64,000 nucleotides of DNA, from assembly GCA_010279815.1 (NCBI GenBank), contig QEOQ01000246.1, positions 504,662 to 568,661 on the forward strand, given 5' to 3'. Position 1 is the first letter of the stretch. Each line of letters begins with the position of its first letter. This DNA is from Brachionus plicatilis. Lineage: Eukaryota > Rotifera > Eurotatoria > Ploima > Brachionidae. This document shows, piece by piece, positions 16,301 through 28,300 of the stretch. A model generated the notes under the pieces. It made no database searches and was not told the DNA's origin. It worked only from the letters and a program-made list of their open reading frames with translations. A program made the position numbers and the translations under genes.

Positions 16301-19300
16301 AATTATTAAGATAAATGAATGAAAACTATTTGGTATTAAAATTTAGCATTGAATGTTTTTAATTATTGAGAATAATAAAAAAATTTAAAATTTTTTAATG
16401 GAAATTTTTTTTCCATTAAGAATTTTATTTAATCTATTAGTAAAAATATTATAGAATATTTTTTCAATAAGAATAAGAGGTGTATAGAAATAAATACTAC
16501 TTTCAATTTTAGATAATTTCAAGGAAATTTTTTTTATTAAATTTTTAATATTAATTAATTAATTTTAGCTTGAAATTTTCAATCAATTAACTTAAAAATA
16601 ATTAAGAAAAGTAAAAAAAAATAATTTTTAATTTAAAAAAAAATGGGGTTTTATAAAAAAAATTAATTTTTTTTTCTCGAAAATATATTCATTTGTATTA
16701 ATTAATACTTATAGTTTTAATAATATGTTTATTTGAAATAAACCGGGTGTTTTAAAAAAAAAACAAAATATTTTAGTTTAATTAAAATCAATGACGATGA
16801 GTTAAAAAATATTTGAAATTTTTGAATAAAAAATAAGGTTCATTTAAGAAAAAATTAACTTTCTAGATGTATTAAAATGAAATTTGTCGCTTTGATTTAC
16901 ATTTGTATTAAAATAATTCGGAGTTGTTAATTGCAGAGAAGGGACTTGATTCTGATAAAGACAGTAAACGAAATGTCTGATTTTATGGACGATTCGTCCA
17001 ATTCCAACCTAAAAAGTTCAAACAGAACAAACAAATTTGCCAAGACGCAAAAATCATTCGAAAATGACTACAACAATTACAACAATCAGGACAACAATTT
17101 GACTGATACCAAATCGTCCAAGTTTAAAAAAATGGACTCGGACACCTCGTTTACCATGAACTCGCACAACCACTACAACAATCAGTCCGATGCCAACAAA
17201 CACCATCACAAAAAAGAAAAAATAAAGACTCTTAAGAACAAAATTGAGAGACAAATGAAGGACTATGTGGACCGAGAGGACTACAATGAAATGCTTAAGC
17301 TGGTCAAAAAGTTAAATTTAATTTCTGATGACAAATGGGAAGAGCTGGAGTCTGAGGTGGAAAAATTGGACTACAGTGACGTGAACGAATACAAGTCTAC
17401 AGCAGGATTTTTGACCGATGATGAGATTGCCCTTTTGGCTCAAGACCTTGGTCAAAAGAATCGTCAATCTACGCCATTTAATCCTGAAGACAACCAGCAA
17501 GGAACTGAGATGGTCAATTTGAAACTTAACTATGGCCACAAGCGGAGCATTCTCAGAAAGTTGATGATCGCTCAGCGGAAACAATTTCTGTTCAAGAAAG
17601 AACAGGCTGATTTGCAGAAGGCCAAAAATGAATTTGATGACACCAGCATATCCAATTTTTCTCAAATTAGTGGACAAGTGGGAGGCTCAGGTGCAGATGA
17701 TAAAGTGAAATCAATGAACCAACCGGATATGGATGCCAATTTTAAGTATGGTTTTTTTTTAAGTTTTTTTTTATAAGAAAATTTCAATGATGCTTTTTAT
17801 TTTCACAGAATGCTTTATGAGGTTTGGGACACGGCTCGGTGTGTAGACACAGAAGAGACTTATGAACAAAGAGTTCATTTTTTTCATCTGTCACTACAAA
17901 TACTTAAAGTGTGTACTTATATAGTGCTTGGTTTGGTAGTGCTTGCATCAGCTATAATTGGAAAAGGAGCATTTTTGCTTATGACCAACGCTGTCGGACA
18001 TGTTGAAACGGTAATTTTAAAATTTTCAAAAAATATTTTATCTGAAGTTTTATTTGGATTAAAAATATATTTTTTTAAAGTTTAGAAAAAAAATTTTAAA
18101 TAAAAAAGTTATTTAGGAGTGTTTTATTTAAGAAAATAAATTGTTCAATTTTTATTTAATTGTCGTTTATTTGTTATAGTTCAAAAATTCAGAATCTTAT
18201 TTAGAAAGGCAAACAAAGAACTTTGTAAATATTGACTGGATATTCAAGGATATACAAGCTTTGATTATAAACAAATAATTAAGAAAAGCTTTTAATTGCT
18301 AAGTTCACCTATCTGCTTAGATCTAAAAATAACTAATACTAAAAATTATAAATTAAAATAAAATTAAAGATATCTTTTATTTTTACTATAAACATAACAA
18401 GTTTATGTAAAGAGAGAATTTAAAAAAAAAAAAATTTTGTCTTGGAAATAAATTTTTCTAATATTTGTAACAATTTTTGTTTAAAAAAATGTCTAAAAAA
18501 CGACTTTATTTATAATAATTATACTAATAATAAGCAATGACGTGCTTCGCACATAAAATGAGGGATTAGCCTTATCAAGATAGCTTGACAAAATTATTTA
18601 AAATTTTTTTTTTAATTTCATTAATAGCGTTTGGGTTTATAAAATCTTAATCTCGAATGTGAAAAAAAAAACAGCTTTTTGAATATAATCAACTAATAAG
18701 TGGAAAATTTTTTATGAAATTTCGACTAGTTCTCAGAAAACAACAATTAAATTTTTCAAATATCTGGAAAAGTTATTTTGAAATAAATAAATATTAAAAA
18801 AAATATTTGACATCAATCTCGTGATATTTATAAACTGATTTAAAAATTTATTTATAAAAACAAAATATTAATTCGATTTAGATAAAAAATCTATTCGATT
18901 AACACTAATTATTAAAATCTAGCCATTTTTTTAAATTCAAAACAAATTTTCTAAAATTAATAATGAAATTAGTTTTTATTTTTTATATTTAAATTTTTAA
19001 ATATTGTTTAAAAATAACAGGAAAATAATTTATAATATTAAAAGTTTTTTTTGGGTTATTAGTAAAAATATTTTGGAAGATTTAAGAATATAAGGGGTGC
19101 GTAAATTATTAAAAATTCTTTCAATTTTAGATTAATTAATTAGTTATTTTATAATAAATTTTAATTTTAATATCTTAAGAATTAAATAAAAAAAATTTTC
19201 TTATTCAAATTTATCATTTACTTAGTTAAAAAATATGTATTTGTGAAAAAAATTTTTTTTTATTTTTTTTCACCAATTAACAATTTAATTTTATAAATTT

Positions 19301-22300
19301 TCTAAAATTAAAATTAAAAAAAAATTTAATTTTTTATCACCAATTGAGTATTTTTTATTAAATTTTCTAAAATCAAAATTAAAAAAAAAATTAAATTTAT
19401 CCCCAATTAAGAACATTTTATTAAATTTTCTAAATTCAAATTTTAAAAAAAAATTTTATTTTTTTCCCCAATTAAGAATATTTTATTAAATTTTCTAAAA
19501 TTAAATTTTTTTTCCAGAGTGACAAAAATGCGTACAAAGAACGCTGGGTCTGGATGCTGATATCGAGCATCTGTGCACCCTATCTGTTCACATTTTGCGA
19601 CAGCATATTCAAAGCGCTGTTCGGCAACAAGCCATGGCCCACACTCAAAATAATGCTCTTTGTTCTGGTGATCGAAACAGCGCACAGCTTCGGCATGTCC
19701 ATATTCGTGTTCCGAGTGCTGCCCAAGCTGGACGTGTCGCGCGCCATCCTCATCATGAACGCCGTCTGCACCATACCAGGTCTCCTTAAATTTCTGCTTA
19801 GCAAAAACCACGTGAACGCAGCGCGCAAACTCGTCATATTCGTGATGGACTTTTGCGCCGTGGCCATGCAATGCACCGTGTTCGGCATAGTGTTCGCCTC
19901 CAAGTACATGTTCAAATCGGACACGGCAGCGGCTCCATCGGCGCACATAGACGCCGGCGGCGCCACCAGCGACCTCTTCACCACCGACAGCCTCTACGAC
20001 TCGTTCGACACGCTCAAAAAGCGCCAAGCAGACTACTTTTTGGACGCGTTCGATACCACTCGGCCTCTTCCCGCTCCGTCCGGTCCCAACAACCGCTCCA
20101 ATTTGATCCTGCAGGACATTTTGTCTTCGTTTCAAATCGAATGGGAGCTGCCCATAGCGCTCATGCTCGTATCGCTAGTCTGGTGGGAGAACTTTGTCGA
20201 CCGCGACATCAAATGTGGCTCCTACAAATTTGTGAACATAAAGCTGCTCAAGGAGAACATCGCCGCCACCAGGATCAAGACAAGTATGATGACCAGCGTG
20301 TGGAAAATAGGCATTACGCTTTTATTCGCCTACATATTCCATCCGGGCATATTCAACTCGAGCAAAGTGTTCAGAACAATAGATGATGTGGCGGACAGCC
20401 GATTTAAGTATGGCGCCAATGGCGGTGCTTGGTCCGGTGATCAAATGGCGGGCTTTGGGCCGCTGCCGCCGCCTCCGCCGCCGCTGCCGCTCAAAAAAAG
20501 ATCAGCTGAGTTTTTGAACGACACTTTGGTGGCGTACACTGCCGCTCAGATGTTTGTGCCGTCAATGACCAGTGTGCCGATGCGGACTGTGGAAGATCAG
20601 CCCACTTACAAAGACCGATGGATCACGTATTTGGCGCCCATGATTCTGCAAGTGGTGTGCTCGGCTCTGTGCTACTACACGGGTCGATTGGCGTGCAAGC
20701 TGTGCATGCAGCGACTGGGCTTTGCTCTGCCGCTGACTTTGGTAACGCCGATCACTCTGTCCGTGGCGCTCATCATTTGTAAGTGGTTTCCGGAGTCGGC
20801 GGTGCTCAGCGATGACTTTGTGTACTGGACGTGCCACGAGGGATATCAGACGGGCTCGTTCAAGTGGCAAGTCATATGCGGTCTTGGCTTCTGGTGGTTG
20901 TCGCAGCTGTGGATCGGTGGACATGTGTGGTTCGGCAAGGGCCAAAGGTTGGCATTTACTGACAGATTGTTTGTCTTGCCTGGCTACTGTGCCATTTTGA
21001 CCGAACAATCGCTGATGATGAACCGCCGCCGATATGAACGAAGCGATGCTTACTCGGTCCTTGACAACAAGGCCTCAGTCGACGAAGGTAATTGTCAGTT
21101 TTTTTTTTTAATTATTTATTTTATTATTAAAAAATTAACGAAATTGCTAAAAATATCACAGATAATTAATTAATTTATTTAAAAAAAAATTATTATTTAT
21201 TTTATTATTAAAAATGTATCACAAATAATTAATTAATTAATTTAAAAAAAAATTATTATTTATTTTATTATTAAAAAAGTATCACAAATAATTAATTAAT
21301 TAATTAAAAAAAAATAATTATTTATTTTATTATTTAAAAAAGTGTCGAAATTATTTAAAATATTACAAATAATTAATTAATTAATTTTAAAAAAATTATT
21401 ATTTATTATAATATTTAAAAAAGTTTCAAATATTTAAATAATGGCACAAATAATTAATTTATTTATTTTAAAAAATTCAATAAATTATTTCATTATTAAT
21501 AGTGTGTCAAAAACATTTATAAAAGCAAAAATAATTAATTATTTAATTTTAAAAAATAAATTATTATTTATTTTATTATTAAAAAAGTGTCGAAATTGTT
21601 AAAATATCACAAATAATTAAATAATTAATTTTAAAAAATAAATTATTATTTATTTTATTATTAAAAAAGTGTCGAAATTTTTAAAAAAATCAAAAATAAT
21701 TAATTTTTTTTTTTAAAAAAAAATCTATTAGTTATTTTATTATTAAAAATGTATCGTAATTATTTAGAATATCACAAAAATTAATTAATTAATTTTAAAA
21801 AAAATTTAATATTTATTTTTTTTATTAAAAAATGGTCAAATATATAAATGATAGCACAAATAATTTATTAGTTATCATTACATTCCAATTAATTACCTTT
21901 TTTACTAAAATTTATATTTATTTTTTTGTTTTATCTTTGCCGAGCTAATGTTCCTTTCAAAATAAAGATCAAAAAAAAATAAAATAAAATAAAATAAATT
22001 TAAATTAGATATATTAAAATAAAGTTAAATAAGATAAAATAAAATAAGAAAAGAAAGAAATAAAAAAAAAGGATAAATAATTAATAAAAAAAAAATTATA
22101 TGACGACTCATGTTTTAATTGACAATTATTTGTTTGTTTACCTTTACCGAGCTAGTGTACCTTTCGAAAAAGATAAAAATAAATTAAAATAAAGTTAATT
22201 AAGAAAAAATGATATAAAAAATTTACAAAAATTAAAAAAAAAAAGGAAAAGTAATTAACAAAAAAATTTACTTGACGACTGATGTTTTAATTGATAATTA

Positions 22301-25300
22301 TTTATTTGTTTACCTTTACCGAGCTAATGTTCCTCTCAAAAAAAAAATAAAGTTAAATGTGATAAAATAAAAACAAAAAAAAAATAGATAAATAATTGTC
22401 AATCTATATCACTTTTAAATAATTTATTAGACAATCAATCTAATATTAAAAAAATTAAAATTAATTAATTGTTATTCTAATGCATAGCCTTGGCAGAGCC
22501 CGGCTCGCCAAACGACTCAATCGACAGCGACATGGAGACCAAGCTAAAAAAAGAGGTGAACATCGTGATCTACAGCTGTGCGACCATGTGGCACGAGACC
22601 GAGACCGAAATGCTGCAGTTGCTCAAGTCAATAATGCGCTTGGACATCGACCAGAGCGCGAGACGCAAGGCCCAAGAGTACTTTGGCATCAAGGACCCGG
22701 ACTACTACGAGTACGAGGGCCACATATTTTTCGACGACGCCATGGAAGAGAACGACGACGGCGAAATGGTGCCCAACCAATTCGTCGAAATCCTGGTGTC
22801 CGTAATGGACCAGGCGGCCACCTCGGTCCACGAAGTGCCCATGAAAATAGCGGCGCCGCTCAAGCAGCCGACGCCGTACGGCGGCCGCCTCACCTGGATA
22901 CTTCCCGGCGGCAACCTGCTAATCGCTCACCTCAAGGACAAAACAAAAATCCGACACAAAAAACGCTGGAGCCAAGTAATGTACATCTACTATCTAATCG
23001 GTTGGAAAATATTTGCCAACTTGGACAAAATGGAAAAGCTCTACAAAAAAAAGTACAAAAAAAGCGCCAAATCAAAATCAAAGTGTTTCAAAGGCTTTGG
23101 CAATTTGTTGAACAACATGGACGACTTGGACCGGGTACGCGCCGAGAACACATTTCTGCTGGCGCTGGACGGCGACGTGGACTTTCGACCCGAGGCCGTC
23201 CGTCTGCTCATCGACCGCATGAAAAAGAACAAAAAAGTTGGCGCCGCGTGCGGCCGCATCCACCCCATCGGCTCCGGTCCCATGGTCTGGTACCAAAAGT
23301 TCGAGTACGCCATCGGCCATTGGCTGCAAAAGGCCGCCGAGCACATACTCGGCTGCGTCATGTGCTCGCCGGGCTGCTTTTCGCTGTTCCGCGGATCGTC
23401 AGTGGTCGACGATCACGTGTTGCGCACTTACCAAATGAAGTCGTCGGAGGCGCGCCACTACGTCCAGTACGACCAGGGCGAGGACCGCTGGCTGTGCACC
23501 CTCCTGCTCCAAGAGGGCTACCGGGTCGAGTACTGCGCCGCCTCGGACGCCTTGACGTACGCGCCCGAGTCCTTTCACGAGTTCTACAACCAGCGGCGCC
23601 GATGGGTGCCCTCCACCATAGCCAACATACTCGACTTTTTGGCCGACTACAAACACATTGTCAAGGTCAACGACAGCATATCCTACTTGTACATTGTGTA
23701 CCAACTGCTGCTAATGGTGTCCACGGTGCTGGGCCCGGCCACCGTTCTGCTGATGATATGCGGCGCGTTCAACGCCTGTCTCGGCACTAGTCTGTGGGAC
23801 TCGTTCTTGTTGTCGGTGGTGCCCGCCATGTGCTACCTGCTCCTCTGCTACATAACCACCACCGATTTTCAGATTCGGGTGGCCGCGTTCATGAGCGCCA
23901 TCTACGCCGTGATCATGATGGCCGTCATTGTCGGCACCACCATCCAAATAGCCGAGGACTCGTGGACCTCGCCCAACGCCGTCTTTCTCATCATGCTCTT
24001 TGCCATTTTCATCATTGCCTCGGTCACCCATCCACAGGAGTTCTGGTGCATTGTGCCCGGCGCTCTCTACTTTTTGACCATTCCGTCCGGCTACTTGCTC
24101 CTGTTGATCTATTCGCTGTGCAATTTGAACGTGGTGTCGTGGGGCACCCGGGAAGTGGAGAAAAAAAAGTCGGTGAAAAAAAACATGACCAAGGAGGAAG
24201 AGGAAAAGGCCAAGTTGGAGGCGAAAAAAGAGGCGGCCAAAAAGGCCAAGCAAAAGAGCTTTCTGGGCCAGTTTACCATCAATATTGTCAATCCGTCCAA
24301 GTATAGCAAGTCGCTGAAGGGCTTTTTGCGCCACTGGCTCGGCATCCAGACCAACCAGACCAACAATGTTATTTTGAGGCAAATATTGTCGACTTTGGAG
24401 CGCATTGAGCGCATCAAAAACGAAGAGGAAATTGATGGTGTGGACCTGGGATTTTTGAGCCAGGAGGAAGTGGAAGAAAGACTTAACAGAACTAACAATT
24501 ATCAGAACAGATCCAAGTTGAGTGTGTCCAATGTGAGAAGAAGAAATGGCACGCAGAGCTGTGCTAGCAACAATTACTACGAGAAAGAAGAGGTAAAGAA
24601 AAGAGATGACTTGGTGAATCCGGCATGGATTGAGGTGGCCTATTTGGACCAGTGTCCGCTTGGCTTTTTGGACGCCAAAGAAACTGACTTTTACAACAAG
24701 CTCATTGAGCGCTACTTGCATCCGCTCATTGCGGACAAGAACTACGAGGCCAAAGTGGCTAGGGATCTGAAGGCGCTGCGCAACAATGGCTGCTTTGCTT
24801 TTTTCATGATAAACGCCTTGTGGATGGTGATCATATTTCACTTGCAGTTGGTACAGTCCAAAGTAAGAGACTACATTTACATTCCCATACCCAGGCTGAA
24901 TTATGAGCCGCTCAGGTTCGAGCCGCTAGGCTTTGGATTTTTGATTTTTTTTGCCACCATTTTGATCATTCAGTTTGTGTCCATGTTGTGGCATCGGTAT
25001 GGCACCGTGTTGCATTTGTTGGCCTCCACTGACTTGAAAGTGTGCGCCAGAAAGTTTAACATAAATCAAATGGAGGTGGAGGACGTGGTGCAGACTGTTA
25101 AGGTGCTGCAGCAGATTAAGGGCTTTGAAGAGGAGGATTTGCCAGCGCCCGACTATGACGTCGACAACGAGTACAACCAAAATGGCGACCAGCAAAACTA
25201 CAACTATCAGGACAATGTCTACAATCCCAATGGTGCCACTTCGATCATCTACAATCAGTCCCAGTACAACACCCAATATCCCTACAACAATCATCCTGGT

Positions 25301-28300
25301 AATAGCATTATAAAAAGCGCTCTTTAGTTTTGTAGCAAATATTAGTCTAATTAGCAAAATTGGCAAATTGATGGTAGCAAGTTTGATTTAGCATTATATA
25401 ATTATTATTATTATTTATTAGTTTAAAGCCCCATAGGCAAAATTACAAAAAATTACATTAAATTCGAGTTAAATTAAAAAAAGAAAGAAAATTGCACTAG
25501 TGTTACTAAGTAAAAAAGTTTACTCTCAAAAGATCATTTAAAATTTTATAAAAATAAAAGTAATCCAATTTTCTTTATAATAAAATTGGCAATATTTGGG
25601 ATAAATTTAGCCTAGTCAAATCGGTCATTTAAAATTTTTCACTTTTTCATTTTTTTCCTCTTGACTTTTTTTCCTCTTAGCATTTTTGCCTTTATTTGGC
25701 ATAGGATTAATTATAATAGATAAAAAAGGATGAAATCAACTAGATAATTTTATTAAATGATAGATAAAAAGACAAAACACTATATAAAAATATTTTTTAC
25801 TAGATAAAAATATTATTTGATAGACAAGAAAATAAAAAATAAACTATATATTATTATTATTTATATTTTTCTTCTTTTATTGCGCGACTCATGAACATGA
25901 TCAGGTGTAGAATCTTTTTTCGCCCTCTTGAGTCTTTCGCGTATCTGCTCTTGTCCATTTTACTGAATCTAGTTGAGTAATGTATTGGGTTGCTTCCGTT
26001 AATTGCAAGCCCTCAACCATTAATTGATAATTTCTGTTTTTTCCCCTACTATTCTTGACACTCTTCACTGCTAGGTTCGGTGTACTCCGAACTAGAAGTA
26101 TTCGAAGAGTCTGTGTCAGGATACATCATTTTTCAATTGTTTTATTAATAAATTAGTAAAGTACAGTAAAGCTAAGAGAATTTGAAATGGATTTATAACC
26201 TATATTTGACGAGTTTAATAAATTAAGAAATTAATCAAATAAAATATTGAGTCTATTCAATTATATCTAGTGTTAATTATGTCTAGTTAATTAATAAAAT
26301 TATCTAGCATTTTAATTTTTTTCTCTATGAAGTTAATAATCTTATCTAGGTGATAAATTTTTTATCTAGTAAATAATATTTTTATATTCTACATTTAATA
26401 CATTTTATCTAGTAAGTTCATCTTTTTATATAGTATACATTAATATTATGTGATTTTTTTCGGCATAGGGTTAATTAGTAGTAGTAGTAGTAAAAAATAC
26501 TGCGACCCAAAACGGGTTAAGCTTCTACAAGCTATAGCAGTAAATAATTCCTTTTAAGCTAATTATCTAGTTTAGCTTTAAAAATGTTTTTTGTTTTTGA
26601 ATTAACAGTCAGACAGTCTATCCCAATTTTTAACCACACGATTTGTCAAGAAATGATAACGATGCATACAATTTTTGACATCTTCTCTTACCATGCATTT
26701 TTTGTGTTTTCTCAAATTATACAGTATGTTGCAAAAGTTTAGAAATTTTTTTTTTTCGTTAACAAAAGAATTGTTTTTGCGTATATAATAGGCGGGAAAA
26801 TAAAAAAAAGCGTTTTTTTTTCCAAATTTTTATTAGTCATCAATCCAAGATCATAAAATCATAAAAAAAATTAAGTGAAAAAAAAAATCCCAAAAAAAAT
26901 CTCAAAAGAAAAAATGGATATAATAAATTTAAAAAAAAAAACGGTTCAAAAGTTTATAAATTTTTACAATTTAATATTTAAAATGACCGCCTTTGGCGTT
27001 ATAACAAGCCAAAACTCTTTTTGGCATAGATTCAATCAACTTTTGTACGTACTCAGTCGGAATCTTTAACCACTCTTTGTGTAAAACCTCTTTTAAATGC
27101 TCGCTAGAGGTTACTTTTGTGTTTACCATTTTGGCATCCATGTATGACCATAAGTTCTCCGGTTGAGATCTGGAGAACGAGCACACCATGGCAGAACCTG
27201 AATCTTTTGGATTATCGGAATTTCTAAACTTTTGAACCAATTATTTTTTTAAATTTTTACAGGAAGTTTTTTGATTATAAATATTTAAAAGTTAATTTTA
27301 ATTTTATGCCAAGTGTGATATATCAGATTGGAGAGAAAAAATATTCTTCAAATTAGTGTTATCATTTTTTTACTTTAGTACTCAATTTTTCGTCAAATTC
27401 AATAAAAAATCAATTTTAGATAAATAATATAATTAATTTCTAAACTTTCGCAACATACTGTATACTTGATTGGGAGAAAAGTTCATACCACTTATAAGTT
27501 TAACTCTTTCATCGGTATTTATAATTTTATAGATCTGTATTAAATCTCCCCTCATTCTTCTTACCTTGAGGTCAGTTAACTCTAACAATTCAAGTCTTTT
27601 GTTATATTTGTAATTACGAAGTAAAGGAATGATTTTAGTTACTCTTCTCTGAACTTTTTCTAGTTCAATTATTTCTTTTTCTAAAAATGGTGACCAAGAA
27701 CTTATTGTAAACTCTAAGTGGGGCCGTGCGAGCGCCGTCTAAAGCATTCTCAAAGAGTCTTTATTTAAATGTCTGAAATTCTTTGCTATCATGCTTAGCA
27801 TTCGGTTTGCACGATTTGTGCAGTACCGGACTTGGTTTGTCCATTTAAGGTCATTTTTAAAATAGATACCCAAATCTTTTTCGAGAGTCGTTTTAGACAG
27901 TTTGATATTTGCATTTTTATTAAAGATCTTATAATCATAATTATAATAGATAAAAAGACAAAACACTATATGAAAATATTTTTTTTTAGATAAAAAAATT
28001 ATTTGATAGACAAGAAAATGAAAAAAACTATATAAAATAAATGAGTCCGTAATTTTTTCTTCTTTTATTGCGCGATTCGTGCACGTAATTGAAAAAATTA
28101 AAAAATTCTTCGAAAATTAAAAAAAAAAAACGACAATTTTTGGCCTTTTTACGACTAGCATTAAAAATTAGAAATTAAATTTTGGAATTTTTCCGATAAA
28201 TTTTCTTTTATAAATTTACGTAAAATGTCATAAATTTCTACTTTTTTACGTAGATTTACATAATTTTCCGTAAAAATTGCCAATATCAGTATGTCAAATC

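Larger units (their letters stand above)
25699..28085. repeat. duplicated repeat unit enclosing nested transposons
   Basis: The sequence GGCATAGGATTAATTATAATAGATAAAAA begins near 25699 in an intact unit. A second copy is split: its start lies at 26462-26477 and its continuation (ATAATAGATAAAAAGACAAAAC) at 27944. Both copies continue through GATAGACAAGAAAATAAA-type sequence to CTTCTTTTATTGCGCGA (near 25871 and 28059). The split copy was interrupted by the LINE at 26478-27937. Confidence 0.7.

Noticed and set aside
19443..20135. 230-codon minus-strand frame
   Set aside because: Shadow of chitin synthase exon 19518-21087; composition mirrors the real gene.
22480..23790. 436-codon + strand Arg/His-rich frame
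   Set aside because: An alternative frame of the chitin synthase exon, produced by high GC; no recognisable domain.
23711..24841. 376-codon open frame on the minus strand
   Set aside because: It is the antisense shadow of the GC-rich chitin synthase exon. It is His/Gly/Val-rich with no domain, and the + strand carries the catalytic motifs.
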